Origin: Euwallacea fornicatus
Taxonomy: Eukaryota; Arthropoda; Insecta; Coleoptera; Curculionidae
Direction of reading: 5' to 3'
Assembly (NCBI RefSeq): GCF_040115645.1
Contig: NC_089575.1
Span: forward strand, 1,550,001-1,614,000
Length of the DNA stretch: 64,000 nucleotides
Shown piece by piece: positions 59,566 to 64,000 of the stretch. The translations under genes and the position numbers were made by a program. The stretch's first letter is position 1; each line of letters starts with the position of its first letter. A model generated the notes under the pieces. It worked only from the letters and a program-made list of their open reading frames with translations, searched no databases and was not told the DNA's origin.

Positions 59566-60864
59566 TTTAAATGTTATATTTTAGGATAAGAATGTGAATT
59601 GATGTTTTTTATTAACACATTGTTTGTAATTGTGGGTGATTAAGATATAAAGTCACATAAATAATTCATAAATATTCTTTTTATTTTAACTACCAGTATT
59701 GAAATATCTATTTCACATTAAGATTTAGTCTAAAACGAGTTCACATTGGAAATACCTACAATAACAATAATTTTTGAGAGGAAAGTTGGGACTTGTTAAT
59801 GGCTTTAATCCTTTGGTTAAAATATTTATGAAACTGCATCTAAGTCGAAGTGGTGTAAAATGGACTGCAGTGGAAGTTTCAGACTAATAGAATTATCTCT
59901 ACTCTAAGCAAATGCATGTTACAGACCAAACCATAAAGTTCCTAAACGCCATCTTAAATATTACCTATGAAAATACTTTTGAAGGTTTCTTTGCTCCTTA
60001 TAAGCCTACTAAGTTAATACTGAAATAATTCACCTTCTGCCTCAATATAGAAAACTTATTAAATCTGCGCTTTTAAATGTGTCTTACTCTTAGTTGAGTA
60101 TTTTTATTCCTCTTCTACTTAATATAGCGTACCTAAATTCTTTAAAATCCCAAACAAATTTAAAATCACAGATCATGACACGTTTTATGCCTGCATTCAC
60201 GTTATTTCTTACAGCTAGAAGTGGGTCTGCTTTTATAGACAGGCACTAGCATTTATAATTTTTTTGATATTCCTATATAAACAAAAATATCAAATTTGCT
60301 AAGCAGTACAAAAACCTAACTAAAGTACGACAAATGATCTGGAGATTCTGTTGCGTTAACGTAGATCTATTTCGGATGAGAAAAAGTTTATGTAAGCAAT
60401 TCAGGCCTACATAATATTAGACCATTTGTCGCTATCACATATCGAAGTATAATTAAAATAAATAATGTAGTTCAATAATACACATATAACAACGTGTTTA
60501 TCTTCCTTTTGAAAGAGTAATTATAGTCTTTTAGTTTTTTTTTTAAGTTTCCAGGTAAAACATGAAATATTGTGACTATTATATACGCATTACAGAGCTT
60601 TTGACTATTATTTAAAAACTAGACGTTTTAATAATTCTTTTTCTGAGGATATCAGCAGATTTTAACTTATTCAGGCTATGCTAAATACAAAATTGTCGAG
60701 TATTTACATCATTTCTTTGGTCTAGTCTCTTCATTTATCCAGATAGCTCACGCTGAATCTAAATTATTTAGATTTTGAAGTCCTAGAATATAAATCTCTT
60801 AATTTTTTTCGTTCTACTGCTAACCTTTGTTGCTATACCTGGTGCCTTGGTTCGTAAAGCTTTA
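59566..60864. other. Convergent 3' UTR/intergenic region between MAD2 and the vein-like gene
   Basis: 1.3 kb of AT-rich sequence with no supportable gene. No exact AATAAA was found close behind MAD2. Confidence 0.45.
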
Positions 60865-60866
60865 TT
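60861..60866 (-). terminator. Poly(A) signal overlapping the vein-like stop codon
   Basis: On the minus strand CAATAATAAAGC: the TAA stop overlaps AATAAA by two bases. Whether it is used is unknown. Confidence 0.35.
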
Positions 60867-63368
60867 ATTGAAATTCGTCGTCAATATGGCGCAAATTGTT
60901 ATCTTCAGGTGTAAGCTTTGCGTCAGTGGATTCCTGCAAAAATCGATTAAAAAGTATAAAAATTAATTTGTATTTTAAAAGTTTTGTATTGACTGGAGAA
61001 TCTTTGTCTGTAATGGTGAATAAGCCCATACAAACCATTAATTATTATTGTTCGATGGATTAAAGCTACGTGAACAAAGATCGATGGACGAAAAGCAAAT
61101 TTCGACTTAGTAAGTAATCACCACAAAACTAGTGTCACCATTGCGTCAAGAAAAAGATCATGACATTCCTGCCACAATGATGAACTTACATTTCTACGTG
61201 AAATAAACAAATATTGATAGTCCGAATTAAATTGGATATTTGTCCCAAAAAATACTACTCAGTTTTAGTCGTGAAAATAAAACACCACCTCTACTCTCTA
61301 CTAATCTACAAATACATGCATTTGGGGTTAAATACATCTCACTCACAACAAATCTAAACAAGTGTCTAGTCAATATTAGTAAAGTATTGTTAATTATATT
61401 AAAATGTGCAAATCAAAACCTCATAGTTTACATACCTATGTAACAATATTCCCTTGGGAAAGTTGGCGTTCAGTCGGATTTGTCAAAATAATACAATCGC
61501 AGTAGATTTGTAAGTCACAATGTTTTTATTAATAAGTTTTACAGCTATTTCTAGACTCTTGTTATAAATAGTTTTAGGATTTCAGAGTTTGTTGTGAGTA
61601 TAGATGTAATAAATAAATATATCTACATGATTTTTTTATACAAAAAAGTAGTAAAATACCGGTCCCTGATGCTTTGTAGGCATATAATGAAGGTGTGAAT
61701 ATGCAGTTCGGTAACAGCCCTAGTAGATTAAAAATTAGCGCCTTTCACCCGAATTTTCGACGACAACTCCAAGACCACATCCTAGTTCATACAGGGCTTA
61801 TAAAAATATAAATAGTATATACATGGTATATAATAAAGTGTATGAGCGAGGATTTTTTGAATGAACCGTGCCAATTTTTAGGAATGCTAGTGCGGCAGTA
61901 ATGATATAAGCGAGGGTGTAGCTGCAAGGCGACAGAATACTTTTATTTAGGAACTTTGTATGTGTATTTGATGACTTAGGCGAAAAATGTGAAATTCCTA
62001 ATTCGAGTGATAGAACGGCGCCTATATTGACCAATCGACTGCCCTTTCATACAAATTATAAACTTTAACAGTCTTATACAAATAGGAAAATTTACAAATA
62101 TACAGTTCCCGCGCGAGTGGAAACGTTATTTACATCGGTAACAGAACAGTATTACGCGTTCAGGTATTTGCTTCAAACGTGGGGCAAAAGTATTTCGTCG
62201 ACAGTCCTTCGTTACATGCGTATTTTGTCGTTTTGGGAAATCTACTCACTGGGCGGGGTGGAGTCTTTTCGAAGCATCGTTGCCCGTAGTATCCATCTTC
62301 GCATCTAGAAACCAGGGTTATCTCACATACACATAACGTAAATCCACCGAAACTTACTCGCAATACTTCTCGTTGTTGTAATCGAGGTAGCATTTACCAT
62401 TTGGGCAGAATTCACTATCACTATCCTTGCAAGACTTTCCTAAAATGAGAAATTAAAATTAGTTTACAAAACGAACATAACTCGAAGCGATATGATACTC
62501 ATTTCATTTATGTCATTTAAATATGCTGTGCAATAAAAATGAAAGGGTGCTTTAGAAACTTAATGAGTTGAAGGACATGCAGTAGAAAGTACAACTCGGA
62601 ATTGTCAGAGCTTTCTCTCACACGAATGATTAGAGGTCAGTTAGTGGGAGAAAAAAACGAAAATAAAGCCCGAAAGAAAGAAAGAAGGTATCTCACTATC
62701 GAGCTCACTGAATGGGGCCGAATTGAGCACCTCGATGCTGGTACTGTGGGTAGTATTTGCTCCATGGATGACGCATTCGTACCGGCCAAAATCGTCTTCG
62801 GAAGGTTTCTGGATCACCAGTTTGCTCATCGCCATTCTTCGTTTCCTGCAAGATCAAGCCTTCTCTGTAATTATAAACTATACACTGGAGGCATTACTTT
62901 CTTTGTATTGATTGATGTTCGTAAAATTTTGTAGCATATTACGATAATTGAGAAAATTTTATAAAGAAAATCTTAGTCAGCATTCTGTCAAGAAAGTTGC
63001 GTTGAGCATAGAGTTTTGAATTGCCATTTACCTTTCACTGTAATCCTCATCTCTTGAAAGCAAAATACGAATAACTTGTATTAGATAATGTAATATTAAG
63101 TAGTACAGTATATTGGCTATATTAGGATATGGCGTGTTTTTATGAATTCCTCCTAATTAAAACCTTTGGTTAACTACTTACTTAACCGAATAAATCATTG
63201 TAATTAGAAATTTGTTGTGGTTGCACAGGGTGACGTTGTTCCTTTTCCAGGATATCCGAGGAAGCGGCATTGCTCTCGTCTTGCAGACCAACTTGATCTT
63301 CTGTTTTCTGTTATTCTGATTTCTGTTCTGTTTTCTTACCACAGTTGTATTGTATGGATGTCTCGGTT
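60865..63368 (-). CDS. vn: Vein-like neuregulin: Ig domain plus EGF domain, 3' part
   Basis: Exons in transcript order: 63368-63182, optional 63052-63032 (21 nt), 62845-62709, 62439-62358, 62304-62250 and 60933-60865 (stop); upstream exons are outside the recognised part. Seen: an Ig domain with its two Cys in IKLVCKTRAMPLPRISWKRN and SEDDFGRYECVIHG, then a six-Cys EGF domain (SCKDSDSEFCPNGKC, YLDYNNEKYCECEDGYYGQR, CFEK), then a short tail TPPRPESTDAKLTPEDNNLR and HIDDEFQ with no membrane segment. Known: this Ig-then-EGF order with a soluble end is that of Drosophila Vein, a secreted EGF receptor ligand; vertebrate neuregulins usually continue into a membrane segment. The 1.3-kb last intron (60934-62249) contains no other exon I can see. 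Confidence 0.85.
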
Positions 63369-64000
63369 CTGAAAGCAAAAAAATCTACATTGATATTAAG
63401 CCGTCAGTATTTCGGGTTTTATATGCCTCTAAATTAATACTCAAATATTTGGCACCAAATCTGGATTCAAGCGAAGTCGAAACGATGAATGAATTAGTAG
63501 TAGTAATTAGAGTGTAAACCCACATGTTAGCAATACGATAATTATTGTTTTTTCCTCAACCTATTTTGTTAGAGATTTGAACAAGAAAACGCAAATCAAC
63601 GACTTTATGTATTATATGTGAGAAATTGTTAAGGAAAATATTCCATGTAAGAAAATCTCGACAACGTCGCATCGGGATGCGGCGTCGCGCCGCTGGGCGC
63701 CGTGCCAGAAACTCAGTGGTGGAGCAGGTACAAAAACATAGATCTACGTTTATAAATAACTTACAGAGTAAGTGTTCCATTATGTTTAAGATCTTTCAAA
63801 ACACGTCTCTTTTACTGAAACCACCGGGCGACGGGCCGTATTATTGTATGTAAAATATGCCTGCTAGTCCTGATATGACAAAACATCCAGGTATTTTCGT
63901 TTACTGCGTTTCTTCCCTCTTTGGCACGCTAATGATACTAAAACACTAAAAACAGTCAAACTTTGGGGAAGGCTTGCAGCCGCCGCTAATGATTCGCTTT
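63369..64000. other. Window end: presumed intron of the vein-like gene
   Basis: No exon recognised. A short GC-rich block (about 63658-63712, CG-dense) stands out in the AT-rich surroundings; minus-strand frames across it are Arg-rich and unconvincing. Confidence 0.4.

Noticed and set aside
1..64000. CRISPR array, operons, phage or integron-type system
   Set aside because: The sequence is an intron-bearing insect genome; no regularly spaced repeats or bacterial gene arrangement is present.

Overview
The window is eukaryotic nuclear DNA from an insect, most likely a beetle. It is AT-rich, with short GT-AG introns (about 50-100 nt) mixed with long repeat-filled ones. It carries a 7-TM gustatory receptor, a Vein-type neuregulin and a 9-TM TM9SF4, and many degenerate Tc1/mariner-like and inverted-repeat elements. 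The insect assignment rests on gene content; the beetle guess is inference from overall repeat style and is weak.

Layout. 1-3150 (+): 3' part of a mucin-like, SEA-domain, single-pass membrane protein, with an inverted-repeat element in one intron. 3.2-9.9 kb: no host gene, a graveyard of DNA transposons. 9933-10705 (+): KChIP/neuronal calcium sensor EF-hand protein. 11250-15304 (-): ADP-ribosylhydrolase 3 (ARH3) homologue with substituted metal ligands. 15858-16754 (+): intronless OTUD6B-like deubiquitinase. 17872-20014 (-): lysyl-tRNA synthetase. 20493-21628 (+): La protein. 23026-35979 (+): 14-exon dipeptidyl peptidase IV, whose last intron holds an unrelated antisense gene (33275-35465, -). 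39062-39540 (-): orphan terminal exon. 39624-41220 (-): gustatory receptor. 42364-46136 (-): TRIM45, with an O6-methylguanine-DNA methyltransferase gene inside one intron on the same strand (42987-43561). 46719-48361 (-): CstF-50. 49054-51780 (+): TM9SF4. 53251-54517 (+): short PIG-S. 54796-56928 (-): Hsp90/Hsp83 with heat-shock elements. 58843-59565 (+): MAD2. 60865-63368 (-): 3' end of a Vein-like Ig+EGF neuregulin.

These are mostly independent housekeeping genes. Several pairs are head-to-head (ARH3/OTUD6B, LysRS/La, CstF-50/TM9SF4) and may share promoters; others are tail-to-tail with short gaps (PIG-S/Hsp90, MAD2/vein). I assembled gene models by hand from reading frame, GT-AG (twice GC-AG) junctions and family knowledge; every listed junction keeps frame. 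No prokaryotic-style system, CRISPR array, rRNA or convincing tRNA is visible.

The most notable items are the ARH3 homologue with a rewritten metal site, the two nested genes (one antisense in the DPP4 gene, one same-strand in TRIM45), a PIG-S lacking a large luminal segment, a 21-nt cassette microexon in the neuregulin Ig domain, and several uncharacterised repeat families.
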